Shown: positions 1-6,746, counted from the stretch's first letter. The stretch is 17,541 nt of DNA from Acinetobacter sp. (GCA_030152275.1 JASLHF010000213.1:1-17541), one strand, 5' to 3'. The notes: generated from the letters alone by a model not told the origin. Numbers and translations: made by a program.

Positions 1-119
1 GCCATCAAAACTGTCCAGCCTTTGGGCGCAAGCGTTTTTGCTGCAGCAGGAATCTGAGCATACAGCACAGATGGAGAAATGCAGAGGCAACAGGCAAAGA
101 TGTGTTTTAGCCGTTTCAT
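1..119 (-). CDS. Exported protein of unknown function, N-terminal part only (cut by window edge)
   Basis: Reading the minus strand from the ATG at 119 gives 39 codons before the window ends. They begin MKRLKHIFACCLCISPSVLY, a typical Sec signal peptide with a basic start, a hydrophobic core and an Ala at residue 21 that would suit cleavage before QIP. The mature start runs on as PAAAKTLAPKGWTVL. The frame stays open to the edge. No good Shine-Dalgarno is visible; the ATG overlaps the stop of a 48-codon upstream frame as ATGA, so translation could be coupled, but that frame does not look like a normal protein. Similar mature starts occur, as far as I recall, in secreted Acinetobacter proteins, but function cannot be assigned from this fragment. 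It lies beyond the thiG terminator, so it probably has its own promoter. Confidence 0.7.
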   Translation of the reverse strand, partial: MKRLKHIFACCLCISPSVLYAQIPAAAKTLAPKGWTVLM

Positions 120-125
120 GCTTTT

Positions 126-257
126 ATCACGCTGTTCATCATTCTTCTAGTCATCATTGTAGTCGCCAGTGTCGGTGTTATTATTGTGGCTATTGTCGTC
201 GTAATTGTGGTCATCATTTTCGCCGTCATGATTGTCGTCAAAGCGATCATCAATTGA
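126..257. other. Triplet-structured low-complexity stretch
   Basis: In one codon phase this stretch is strongly biased on both strands. On the minus strand, codons from 251 down to 150 read as a 34-residue Asp/Asn/His-rich chain ending in TAG at 149-147. The exact antisense codons on the plus strand read as a run of Val, Ile, Ala and Leu ending in TGA at 255-257. Neither frame has an in-frame ATG or GTG start that would take in the whole run. A third reading, minus strand 262-116, has an ATG and ends in an ATGA overlap with the next gene, but is Met/Thr-rich. It could be a remnant of an acidic protein tail, a degraded trinucleotide repeat, or a structured leader of the exported protein gene. 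Confidence 0.4.
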
Positions 258-284
258 TCCATAATTTATCAATATTATCGTCAA

Positions 285-315
285 TAAAAAAAGGACTCTT
301 TTGAGTCCTCTTTTT
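285..315. terminator. Bidirectional intrinsic terminator after thiG
   Basis: A perfect 7-bp stem, AGGACTC (292-298) and GAGTCCT (303-309), closes a TTTT loop. An A-run (285-291) lies on one side and CTTTTT on the other, so it can act on both strands. It sits 24 bases beyond the thiG stop and ends the DUF423-thiS-thiG transcript. Confidence 0.8.
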
Positions 316-332
316 ATAGCCTGATTCAGCGC

Positions 333-1115
333 TTATTTAAAGAAGTATCCGGTTTCAGGCGAGCTGGCATTTGCCATGCGTTTACGCGGCATACGACCAG
401 CAAGGAAGGCTTCTCGGCCAGCTTCAACAGCTTTTTTCATGGCAGAGGCCATCAAAATCGGGTTTTGTGCAGCTGCAATTGCGGTATTCATCAATACACC
501 ATCACAGCCCAGCTCCATGGCAATGGCTGCATCACTCGCTGTACCGACACCTGCATCAACTAAAACAGGTACTTTGGCGTTTTCTTTAATAATTGAAAGC
601 GTATGCGGGTTTAAAATCCCAAGACCTGAACCAATCAGACTGCCCAGCGGCATAATCGCCACACAGCCCATGCTTTCAAGCTCTTGCGCTACAATTGGGT
701 CATCCGAAGTGTAGACCATAATCTCAAAACCGTCGTCAATCAGCGTGCGCGCAGCTTTAAGGGTTTCAGTGACATTTGGATATAAAGTCTTTTCATCACC
801 CAATACTTCTAATTTTACCAAGTTGTGACCGTCTAACAATTCACGCGCCAACATGCAGGTGCGCACAGCGCTATTGGCATCGAAGCAGCCTGCCGTATTG
901 GGTAAAATGGTGTATTTTTCAGGTGGTACCACCGACAATAAATTCGGCTGGTCTGGGTGCTGTCCAATGTTGACCCGGCGAATGGCAACAGTCACAATTT
1001 CAGCACCACTGGCTTGAATCGCTTGATCGGTTTCTTGCAAGTCTTTGTACTTGCCTGTACCGACTAAAAGACGGGAACTGAAGGTGCGTGAACCGATTTT
1101 AAAAGTATCTTCCAT
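333..1115 (-). CDS. thiG: Thiazole synthase ThiG
   Basis: ThiG condenses 1-deoxy-D-xylulose 5-phosphate, dehydroglycine or the glycine imine, and sulfur from ThiS thiocarboxylate into the thiazole phosphate moiety of thiamine, in the cytoplasm. The 260-residue product has the usual family length. It shows the N-terminal FKIGSRTFSSRLLVGTGKY, the EIVTVAIRR strand, the NLVKLEVLGD strand whose Lys101 is the expected Schiff-base lysine, and a C-terminal (beta/alpha)8 phosphate-binding part with the DAGVGTASDAA and GCDGVLMNTAIA segments. The start ATG at 1115 follows a GGAG Shine-Dalgarno, and the gene begins 11 bases after the thiS stop, so both are read together. Nothing looks damaged. Confidence 0.97.
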   Translation of the reverse strand: MEDTFKIGSRTFSSRLLVGTGKYKDLQETDQAIQASGAEIVTVAIRRVNIGQHPDQPNLLSVVPPEKYTILPNTAGCFDANSAVRTCMLARELLDGHNLVKLEVLGDEKTLYPNVTETLKAARTLIDDGFEIMVYTSDDPIVAQELESMGCVAIMPLGSLIGSGLGILNPHTLSIIKENAKVPVLVDAGVGTASDAAIAMELGCDGVLMNTAIAAAQNPILMASAMKKAVEAGREAFLAGRMPRKRMANASSPETGYFFK

Positions 1116-1126
1116 GGGAGCTCCAA

Positions 1127-1324
1127 CTAGCCGCCACCGACGGCATGAATAATTTCAATACGATCTTCATCGCAGATAGGGGTTTGTTCTAATTTGCTTT
1201 TGGAAATGATCATTTCATTCTTTTCGACGGCAAAACGTTTGCCTTCTAAAGCCAGTTCCTGAATCAATTCCAATAAATTTTTGCACGCAGTTTGCTGCGC
1301 TTCACCGTTTAAATAAATCTGCAT
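1127..1324 (-). CDS. thiS: Sulfur carrier protein ThiS
   Basis: This 65-residue beta-grasp (ubiquitin-like) protein carries sulfur as a C-terminal thiocarboxylate to ThiG. It begins MQIYLNGEAQQ and ends in AVGGG, which supplies the obligatory Gly-Gly tail that is adenylated (by ThiF or a MoeB-like enzyme, not seen in this window) and then thiolated. Its length is typical. It stands 20 bases after the stop of the DUF423 gene and 11 bases before thiG. The start at 1324 has only a weak purine-rich ribosome site (GATGAAG), so translation may depend on the upstream gene. Confidence 0.95.
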   Translation of the reverse strand: MQIYLNGEAQQTACKNLLELIQELALEGKRFAVEKNEMIISKSKLEQTPICDEDRIEIIHAVGGG

Positions 1325-1344
1325 GCTTCATCATCTCTGAAGGT

Positions 1345-1710
1345 TTATTTTGCGTATTTAAATGCGTTCCATGCCAATACCAACCAGCCTGCAATCATCA
1401 ACGCGCCGCCAATTGGCGTAATCGCGCCTAAACCGCGCGGCAGACCAAGCGCCATGATATATAAAGAACCGCAGAAGAAGATGATGCCGACTTGAATGAG
1501 CCAGAAACTGGTTTTAATGGGAAATTGCGCTGAAATTTTGCTGAGCAGGGCAAGTGCCAATAAGCCCAAGGCATGATAGAAAAAGTAGTCAGTTGCGGTT
1601 TGCCACCACGCCAATTGCTCAGGTGACGCAATTTTTTTCAGGCCATGTGCGCCAAACGCGCCGAGCATCACCGCGAAAGCGAGGTTAATTGCCGAGATTC
1701 CAATCCACAT
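1345..1710 (-). CDS. DUF423 small inner-membrane protein
   Basis: With the start chosen here the product is 121 residues, opens MWIGISAINLAFAVMLGAFG and has about four hydrophobic segments. The GAFGAHGL motif near residue 20, the FFYHALG segment, the FCGSLYIMAL segment and ITPIGG near the end match the DUF423 (YgdD) family of membrane proteins, whose role is unknown. The frame is open up to an ATG at 1776, but a good promoter with extended -10 at 1767-1772 covers that codon. A start at 1710, or the intermediate ATG at 1752, therefore fits better, and the family also normally begins near residue 1 as given. It is the first gene of the thiS-thiG transcript, but a link to thiamine is not evident. 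Confidence 0.88.
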   Translation of the reverse strand: MWIGISAINLAFAVMLGAFGAHGLKKIASPEQLAWWQTATDYFFYHALGLLALALLSKISAQFPIKTSFWLIQVGIIFFCGSLYIMALGLPRGLGAITPIGGALMIAGWLVLAWNAFKYAK

Positions 1711-1766
1711 ACGCAAGTTGCCCTTGGTAAAATTTGCGCTCAACCTTAGCATATTTAAACCAAGCG

Positions 1767-1795
1767 ATTGTAGCAAAACACCTTATTTTTTTTAA
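1767..1795 (-). promoter_or_regulatory. Probable sigma-70 promoter of DUF423-thiS-thiG
   Basis: Read on the minus strand: a -35-like TTAAAA (1795-1790), a 17-base spacer, and TGC-TACAAT with the -10 at 1772-1767. The TGn before the -10 makes it an extended -10 element, which offsets the weak -35. Transcription would start near 1760, leaving about 50 untranslated bases before the ATG at 1710. Confidence 0.45.
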
Positions 1796-2198
1796 GTAAG
1801 CTCTTAGCTTTGTTAAATAATATTTAATCTAAGGTATACGTATGGTGGCTGCGGTGAAATGTGCAGATTTATTTACACTTTGACTTTAAATAAAAGAACG
1901 ATTGAACCACAGCAAAAGCTATACATTTCATTGCGTATTAAAAGGCCTTGGGAGTAAATTTAGTGACGTCGAACTGACGTGGCTTGAGTGGCTAGCTGCG
2001 CATGGGGAATTTTATTGCCGATTAAGCAATAAGGTTTCCGTTGGGGGATAGATGTAAGGTAGATCTAATCATCTTCAGTATTTTTGAATAGGCAGTTCAT
2101 CTATAAACTGCCTATTCCTTGGCTTCATTGGGATGTTGGCCCCAATGGGGGGCTATTGACGATACAGTGTGTTATGTATATCTAAAATTTGGCTTTAT
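1796..2198. other. Intergenic region with two hairpins
   Basis: There is no convincing gene here. Two inverted repeats stand out. One is an 11-bp perfect stem, AATAGGCAGTT (2087-2097) with AACTGCCTATT (2106-2116), around an 8-base loop. The other is a 7-bp stem, CATTGGG (2126-2132) with CCCAATG (2141-2147). Neither is followed by a T-run, so they are not textbook terminators, though they lie just downstream of the minus-strand gene that ends at 2199 and may define its 3' end. The part from 1796 to about 2080 shows no recognised element. Confidence 0.5.
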
Positions 2199-2777
2199 TT
2201 AATGCAGGTTAATGACATCAAACAAATATTTATACCCCTTAGCGACAAAATTTTGATCAAAATCAAGTTTAAAACCAGTGGCGTGTTGGGGATGTTGCGG
2301 GTGGTTAGAATTAGGCGTAACCAACTCATGCTGGGCAATTTGCAGTAATCCGTTGGCCATAGTCCAGCTGTTGGAAAATTTACAGCTGCCGTTGATGCCT
2401 TTTACGAGATAAAAGGTATTGGTCAAAACTGCAACAACATGGCTTAGCTCGCCCATTTGGCCTGGGAGATAGCGGCGTATTGCAATAATAGCTCCATTTG
2501 CAATAGGTTTTTTACCATCCCAGTATTCAGATGGATATGATGCTGCAATTCGGTTCCACGCCGACTTATCGGTGCAGTTAAGCAGTTCTAAATCGCGCTT
2601 AGTGATAGTTTGCTTTTGCAGTAAAGAATAAAAGGCTGCTGCATTGCAGCAAACTGACCCACTTGCGAGGTACGGCATAATATCTTGGTTCGGCTGCGAT
2701 AGAGTCAATGCTAACTTTAGCCGGCTTGCATAAGGTTGATTCATTATTTGTTGGCCACTTGGGCTTAAACTAAGCAT
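2199..2777 (-). CDS. Hypothetical 192-residue protein; possible papain-like cysteine hydrolase
   Basis: I do not recognise this protein. It has no signal peptide and no membrane segment. The start at 2777 is backed by an AAGGAT ribosome site 7 bases upstream. What can be seen is a Cys-Cys-Asn-Ala-Ala-Ala helix-like segment at residues 43-48, a NGAIIAI strand near 94-100, SHVVAVL at 112-118 and NSW at 135-137, followed by a His-rich patch (159-165). A Cys at a helix start, then a His at the head of a hydrophobic strand, then an Asn is the order of catalytic residues in papain-like folds (NlpC/P60, CHAP, C1). The match is by eye and weak. The gene has its own leader, sits after the rpoH terminator and before a long non-coding gap, and looks like an accessory gene inserted between conserved ones. 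No immunity-like partner gene was found beside it. Confidence 0.75.
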   Translation of the reverse strand: MLSLSPSGQQIMNQPYASRLKLALTLSQPNQDIMPYLASGSVCCNAAAFYSLLQKQTITKRDLELLNCTDKSAWNRIAASYPSEYWDGKKPIANGAIIAIRRYLPGQMGELSHVVAVLTNTFYLVKGINGSCKFSNSWTMANGLLQIAQHELVTPNSNHPQHPQHATGFKLDFDQNFVAKGYKYLFDVINLH

Positions 2778-2827
2778 ATTTTTATCCTTATAGTTTTATA
2801 ATTTTACGGTATGAGTCTTAAAGCTAA

Positions 2828-2866
2828 ATATTGCCAGTCCAAATCAGGCAATATCAAAACCTGATT
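2828..2866 (-). promoter_or_regulatory. Overlapping inverted repeats in the leader of the hypothetical gene
   Basis: Two inverted repeats share bases: ATATTGCC (2828-2835) with GGCAATAT (2847-2854), and AATCAGG (2842-2848) with CCTGATT (2860-2866). They cannot form together, so an RNA from the minus strand could switch between two hairpins 50-90 bases before the ATG at 2777. Alternatively either could be a protein-binding operator. No T-run follows. Confidence 0.35.
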
Positions 2867-2923
2867 GAAACGGCAGTACATTAAATGATTATTGTATTTA
2901 GTGCTATCACTGAAACTAGGGAC

Positions 2924-2948
2924 AAAAAAAGCGCCGAAGCGCTTTTTT
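2924..2948. terminator. Intrinsic terminator after rpoH
   Basis: The stem GCGC (2931-2934) and GCGC (2939-2942) with loop CGAA is extended by an A-run (2924-2930) pairing with a T-run (2943-2948). It lies 16 bases beyond the rpoH stop and works on either strand. It separates rpoH from the hypothetical gene next on the same strand. Confidence 0.8.
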
Positions 2949-2963
2949 AAGATAAGAGGTCAA

Positions 2964-3833
2964 TCAATTAGATGACATTGCGACTTTAATTTTTTCCATC
3001 GCATTTTTTTCCAGCTGACGAATACGTTCTGCTGAAACATTATATTCTGCTGCAAGCTCGTGCAGCGTTGATTTTTCATCATCTAACCAACGGCGCTGCA
3101 AGATATTGCGTGAGCGGTCATCCAGCTGATCCATTGCTTCATGCAGTGCAGAACTGCTTTGCTCCTCGTAGTCTTCATTTTCAATTAGACGGGCAGGGTC
3201 GTAGCGGTTGTCTTCGAGATACAGTGCAGGAGCAACATGACCTGAACCTTCGTCGTCATCATCGCCTTGCGCTTCAAAAGCTGCGTCATACGCCGTTAAA
3301 CGGCCTTCCATTTCCAAAACCTGCTCTGCGGTCACGTTTAAGTCGTGAGCAATAGATTGAGCTTCGGCCAAAGTTAGCTTTTTAGACGATTTTTTTAAGC
3401 TGCGCAAATTAAAGAATAGCTTGCGCTGCGCTTTTGTGGTCGCAATTTTGACAATGCGCCAGTTGCGAATTACATATTCATGAATTTCGGCTTTAATCCA
3501 GTGTACGGCAAAAGATACCAAGCGTACGCCCATATTTGGGTCAAAACGCTTAACCGCTTTCATTAAGCCGAGGTTGCCTTCTTGAATTAAGTCGCCCTGA
3601 GGCAAGCCATAACCTGCATAGCTGCGAGCAATATGCACGACAAAGCGCAAATGCGACATCACCAGCATTTTGGCTGCATCTAAATCTTGATCATAATAAT
3701 AGCGTTCTGCCAGCTCTTTTTCTTGTTCGGCTGTCAGAATAGGAATCTGATTAACATTACTAATGTAAGCACCAAGATTCACCCCGGGTGCCGATAATGA
3801 CAGGGGCATCAATTGATTGCTGCTGTCACTCAT
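2964..3833 (-). CDS. rpoH: RNA polymerase heat-shock sigma factor sigma-32 (RpoH)
   Basis: RpoH directs RNA polymerase to heat-shock promoters. The 289-residue protein has region 1.2 near residues 18-45, region 2 with DLIQEGNLGLMKAVKRFDP (81-99) and the -10 reading SFAVHWIKAEIHEYV helix (107-121), and the RpoH box QRKLFFNLR (136-144) that marks sigma-32 as opposed to RpoD or RpoS. The region 4.2 helix-turn-helix (TLHELAAEYNVSAERIRQL) is near the C terminus. A short acidic insert (GDDDDEG) sits between regions 3 and 4. The start follows a strong AAGGAGA ribosome site 4 bases before ATG. The gene lies 141 bases downstream of tusA on the same strand, so it could be read from its own promoter, from tusA, or both. 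Confidence 0.97.
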   Translation of the reverse strand: MSDSSNQLMPLSLSAPGVNLGAYISNVNQIPILTAEQEKELAERYYYDQDLDAAKMLVMSHLRFVVHIARSYAGYGLPQGDLIQEGNLGLMKAVKRFDPNMGVRLVSFAVHWIKAEIHEYVIRNWRIVKIATTKAQRKLFFNLRSLKKSSKKLTLAEAQSIAHDLNVTAEQVLEMEGRLTAYDAAFEAQGDDDDEGSGHVAPALYLEDNRYDPARLIENEDYEEQSSSALHEAMDQLDDRSRNILQRRWLDDEKSTLHELAAEYNVSAERIRQLEKNAMEKIKVAMSSN

Positions 3834-3974
3834 GTGTTCTCCTTAAAGAGTAAATGGTTTAGCCCAATAATTAAGTTTAATCTTAATCCAATATTTACCT
3901 GAAATAAGGAAATTTGGGTAGAGAAATGTAAACTTTTATAGGTTTGCGCAGGCATTTAGTTTAAATGAAAATAT

Positions 3975-4205
3975 TTAAGATTCAATTAAGTAGTGAAATT
4001 CAAAATCAGATATTTTTTCCAGCCGGCACTTTAACGCATGAATTTGACAGTAGCGTGAAACATCTTGCTGGCTGTGCGGATCTGAAGATTTCAACAAAAA
4101 AAAATGACCGTTATCATTCTTTAGCGCTTTTTTTAACAAAAGCAAAGGCATAGGGCAGGGTTTTCCCATTGCGTCTATAATCACGGCGGATAAGTTTTCC
4201 ATCAT
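3975..4205 (-). CDS. tusA: TusA/SirA-family sulfur carrier protein
   Basis: TusA-family proteins relay persulfide sulfur, classically from IscS toward tRNA 2-thiouridine formation. The 76-residue product carries the hallmark DAMGKPCPMPLLLLKKAL segment, with Cys17 in the CPxP motif as the sulfur-bearing residue, and it is the usual family length. A second Met follows the first, so the start is either 4205 or 4202. A further Cys lies near residue 53 and another near 60. Other CPxP proteins such as YeeD/YedF are close relatives, so the exact partner is less certain than the family. It stands upstream of rpoH on the same strand and is divergent from the cold-shock gene. Confidence 0.88.
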   Translation of the reverse strand: MMENLSAVIIDAMGKPCPMPLLLLKKALKNDNGHFFLLKSSDPHSQQDVSRYCQIHALKCRLEKISDFEFHYLIES

Positions 4206-4592
4206 TTTTAAAATCCAGTGGCGATTTTTAAAAAGAATTGTGAAATTTTAGCAAATTGAATGCCAAACCCCAACTAAATTCAGATTTATTTCAATTACGC
4301 TGTTTAGGCAGAATATCTTGGAGTTTGTGAAGAAATAATATGGAGAAAATGAAGAATGCTGAAAAAAATTCTATTATTTGTCATAAACCCATGATAAGCT
4401 CGATGCGTATTTGGGATTTCTGATCGGCAAATGTTGCTGTCGCCCAACTGCAAAATGGATGTAACCGGGATTTTGTTAATAGTTTTACAGAATGATTACA
4501 AGCTTAGAAATAAAAACATTTTTAAACTTTGTTTGCTCTGCTGTTTGCAACACCGGGTGGTCCTTCTTATGCAATACAATGAGGATTAACTT
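4206..4592. other. Divergent spacer between tusA and the cold-shock gene
   Basis: This 387-bp stretch must hold the promoters of tusA (leftward) and of the cold-shock gene (rightward). I cannot place either with confidence. A TTGCAA (4545-4550) and TATGCA pair with 17-base spacing precedes the cold-shock gene, but it would leave almost no leader. The long AT-rich DNA upstream fits the long 5' untranslated leaders usual for cold-shock genes, which is an inference. A 27-codon frame at 4340-4423 has no ribosome site worth the name. Confidence 0.4.
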
Positions 4593-4805
4593 ATGACAGC
4601 TCGCGAACAAGGCGTTGTTAAATGGTTCAACGATACTAAAGGTTTCGGCTTTATTCAACGTAACGGCGGCGACGATGTATTCGTTCACTTCCGCGCTATC
4701 CAAGGTGACGGCCACCGTTCACTTCGTGACGGCCAACGCGTTGAATTCAGCGTAGTAAAAGGTCAAAAAGGCTTCCAAGCTGAAGAAGTTCAGCCATTAG
4801 ACTAA
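4593..4805 (+). CDS. Cold-shock domain protein (CspA family)
   Basis: A single cold-shock domain of 70 residues that binds single-stranded RNA and DNA and melts RNA secondary structure. Both nucleic-acid motifs are intact: RNP1 KGFGFI (16-21) and RNP2 VFVHF (29-33), with the conserved GVVKWFN opening. The start follows GAGGA seven bases upstream. The codons are C-ending more often than in neighbouring genes (GGC, TTC, CGT, AAC), as expected of a highly expressed gene. It is followed by a terminator and then by an RNA helicase gene on the same strand. Which Csp paralogue it is cannot be told from sequence alone. Confidence 0.95.
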   Translation: MTAREQGVVKWFNDTKGFGFIQRNGGDDVFVHFRAIQGDGHRSLRDGQRVEFSVVKGQKGFQAEEVQPLD

Positions 4806-4825
4806 TCGTCTAAAAGGTCTTAAAA

Positions 4826-4854
4826 GCGCTCCAATGTAAATTGGGGCGTTTTTT
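4826..4854 (+). terminator. Intrinsic terminator of the cold-shock gene
   Basis: A 10-bp stem (4826-4835 with 4840-4849, two G-T pairs) around a GTAA loop is followed by a run of six T. It lies about 20 bases past the stop codon and separates the cold-shock gene from the helicase gene. Confidence 0.8.
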
Positions 4855-4905
4855 GTTTATAATGGTCCAAGTTTTTTGTAAATAATCACGTTAGAGCGCA
4901 TTTAT

Positions 4906-6057
4906 ATGTCATCTGGTTTTGAAACCTTAAATTTACATCCGCAATTGAAACAAGCAATTGATGCTTTAGGTTTCAAAGAAATGACGCCAATCCAGCAAAA
5001 AGTTTTGAAATATACTTTGGCGGGGCATGACGCTATTGGCCGTGCGCAGACGGGAACGGGCAAAACAGCTGCTTTTTTGGTTAGTGTTATTAATGACTTG
5101 TTAAATAATCCTATTCAAACTCAGCGTTTTCGCGGTGAGCCGCGTGCTTTGATTCTTGCGCCTACCCGAGAATTAGCGCTGCAGATCGAAAGCGATGCAA
5201 AAGAATTGACTAAATTTACCGACCTGCATGTTGTTACGCTTTTGGGCGGTGTAGATTTTGACAAACAGAAAAATCAGTTGGCTAAAAAATTTGTCGATAT
5301 CATTGTTGCGACACCTGGCCGTTTAATTGATTTGGTTGAACAAAAAGAAGTTTGGCTGGATCAGATTGAATTTTTAGTGATTGATGAAGCTGACCGTTTG
5401 CTGGATATGGGCTTTATTCCTTCAGTTAAGCGCATTGTGCGTTTTTCACCGCGTAAAGAACAGCGTCAAACATTAATGTTCTCTGCAACATTTAGCTATG
5501 ATGTGCTGAATTTGGCGCAGCAATGGTTATTTGAGCCGGTCACTGTGGAAATCGAGCCGGAGAAAAAAACCAACGCAGACGTAGAACAGCGTGTGTATAT
5601 GGTTGCAAAATCTGATAAATATAAGCTTTTGCAAGAGATTTTGCGTGATGAGCCGATTGAAAAGGTCATGATTTTTGCTAACCGCCGTGATCAAGTGCGC
5701 CGTCTGTATGATCACTTAAAGCGTGACGGTTATAAAGTTGTGATGCTGTCTGGTGAAATTGCGCAAGATAAGCGTTTAAAAATGCTGGATCAATTTAAAA
5801 ATGGTCAACACAACATTATGATTGCAACTGATGTTGCAGGCCGCGGTATCCATGTAGATGGGGTTTCACATGTTGTGAACTTTACATTGCCTGAGCAGTC
5901 AGATGATTATGTACACCGTATTGGCCGTACAGGCCGTGCAGGTTCACGCGGTGTAAGTATTAGTTTCTTGTCGGAAGATGATGCGTTCTATCTTCCAGAA
6001 ATTGAGAAAGCCATTGGGCAAAAACTGCCTCTGACACGTTTGGAAGGCTATTGCTGA
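4906..6057 (+). CDS. rhlB: DEAD-box ATP-dependent RNA helicase, RhlB-like
   Basis: An ATP-dependent RNA-unwinding enzyme of superfamily 2. All motifs are present in order: the Q motif (Phe5 to Gln30), motif I AQTGTGKT (47-54), Ia PTRELALQ, Ib TPGR, II DEAD (160-163), III SAT (193-195), V ATDVAGRGIHV and VI HRIGRTGR (337-344). At 383 residues it ends soon after the helicase core and lacks the long Arg/Gly-rich C-terminal tail seen in E. coli RhlB (421 residues). The overall pattern (short N terminus, GRAQTGTGKTAAFL, DMGFIP, DYVHRIGRTGRAG) fits RhlB best, but RhlE and other DEAD proteins share much of it. It stands just after a cold-shock gene and may share cold or RNA-structure duties, which is an inference. 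It ends at a palindromic terminator. Confidence 0.9.
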   Translation: MSSGFETLNLHPQLKQAIDALGFKEMTPIQQKVLKYTLAGHDAIGRAQTGTGKTAAFLVSVINDLLNNPIQTQRFRGEPRALILAPTRELALQIESDAKELTKFTDLHVVTLLGGVDFDKQKNQLAKKFVDIIVATPGRLIDLVEQKEVWLDQIEFLVIDEADRLLDMGFIPSVKRIVRFSPRKEQRQTLMFSATFSYDVLNLAQQWLFEPVTVEIEPEKKTNADVEQRVYMVAKSDKYKLLQEILRDEPIEKVMIFANRRDQVRRLYDHLKRDGYKVVMLSGEIAQDKRLKMLDQFKNGQHNIMIATDVAGRGIHVDGVSHVVNFTLPEQSDDYVHRIGRTGRAGSRGVSISFLSEDDAFYLPEIEKAIGQKLPLTRLEGYC

Positions 6058-6074
6058 TTGAATTGCTTGATTTA

Positions 6075-6102
6075 AAAAAACCGCTCAATTGAGCGGTTTT
6101 TT
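6075..6102. terminator. Bidirectional terminator shared by the helicase and lipoprotein genes
   Basis: A fully palindromic block: AAAAAA, then CCGCTCAATTGAGCGG (6081-6096), then TTTTTT. The two convergent genes end on either side of it (6057 and 6136), so it can stop transcription in both directions. Confidence 0.85.
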
Positions 6103-6135
6103 GTGCAGTTTGATTGGCTGAAAGTTCTTAAAGCT

Positions 6136-6537
6136 TTACTTGGTTTGACAGCTAAAGGTTAAGACAGTTTGATAATCATCATCTTTGCTTAAACTGCTGC
6201 TGTTGCCGGTAATAGTGCCTAACACGCTGGCTGCAGCTTGAACCATTTGGCCAGTTTTTTCATCCAATACACCTTTTAATGCACCGCTGTATTCGCTCTT
6301 TTCATCAATAATGACGGGCACAGCATTTTTGCCGCAAGTGCTGTTGGCTGCACTGATGGCATTATTTTTTGCAATCAATGTGGATTTGCCGACACCGGTT
6401 ACCTCGTATTGATTATTAGCTTTTTGAATAGCAAGGGAGTGGGTTGGTGCATTCGATGCGCAAGCGCTGAGCAAAAGCACTGTTGAAATTGCACTGCCGA
6501 TGGCTGCGTATTTTGTCAGAATAGTCTGTGTTTTCAT
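6136..6537 (-). CDS. Small lipoprotein of unknown function
   Basis: From the ATG at 6537 the product is 133 residues. It opens with a basic and hydrophobic signal ending in the lipobox LSAC, with Cys26 as the lipidated residue, so it should be a membrane-anchored lipoprotein. The mature part contains QYEVTGVGKSTLIAKNNAI, a Cys in the middle and one near the C terminus (FSCQTK) that could pair, and a Gly/Ser-rich stretch. The frame stays open to 6579, but a promoter-like pair at 6563-6590 and the GGGGAT ribosome site just upstream favour 6537. I do not recognise a named family. It is a single-gene unit facing the helicase gene. Confidence 0.85.
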   Translation of the reverse strand: MKTQTILTKYAAIGSAISTVLLLSACASNAPTHSLAIQKANNQYEVTGVGKSTLIAKNNAISAANSTCGKNAVPVIIDEKSEYSGALKGVLDEKTGQMVQAAASVLGTITGNSSSLSKDDDYQTVLTFSCQTK

Positions 6538-6562
6538 GATGATCCCCATATTTTGAGCTCTA

Positions 6563-6590
6563 ATATTACATTCGACCACACCTTTGACTA
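6563..6590 (-). promoter_or_regulatory. Possible promoter of the lipoprotein gene
   Basis: On the minus strand TAGTCA (6590-6585) and TAATAT (6568-6563) are separated by 16 bases, each matching four of six consensus positions. Transcription would start near 6556, about 20 bases before the ATG at 6537 and downstream of the longer alternative start. Confidence 0.35.
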
Positions 6591-6746
6591 TAAAGAGTGA
6601 AAAAGCTGTATAAGTTATGCTGCAGCATTTTAAGTTGCCTTAACTGCTTGTGATTATTTTAAAAAAACCCAAGCTAGACTGTATAGAGTAAGTACGAATG
6701 AATATGCTAATCTTGGCATAGCGTTTTTTAAGTGATATTCACCTTT

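Noticed and set aside
38..304. 88-residue plus-strand frame rich in Cys and His
   Set aside because: It runs antisense to the signal-peptide gene and through the triplet-biased stretch and terminator; its composition reflects the repeat, not a protein family.
371..973. Several plus-strand frames of 65-112 codons across thiG
   Set aside because: Antisense shadows of a fully conserved thiG.
3965..4153. 62-codon plus-strand frame over tusA
   Set aside because: Antisense to tusA, whose CPxP motif and length are convincing; no family likeness.
4340..4423. 27-codon frame in the tusA/cold-shock spacer
   Set aside because: No usable ribosome site and no recognisable sequence; frames of this size are expected by chance.
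4485..4715. 76-codon minus-strand frame over the cold-shock gene
   Set aside because: Antisense to a textbook cold-shock domain.
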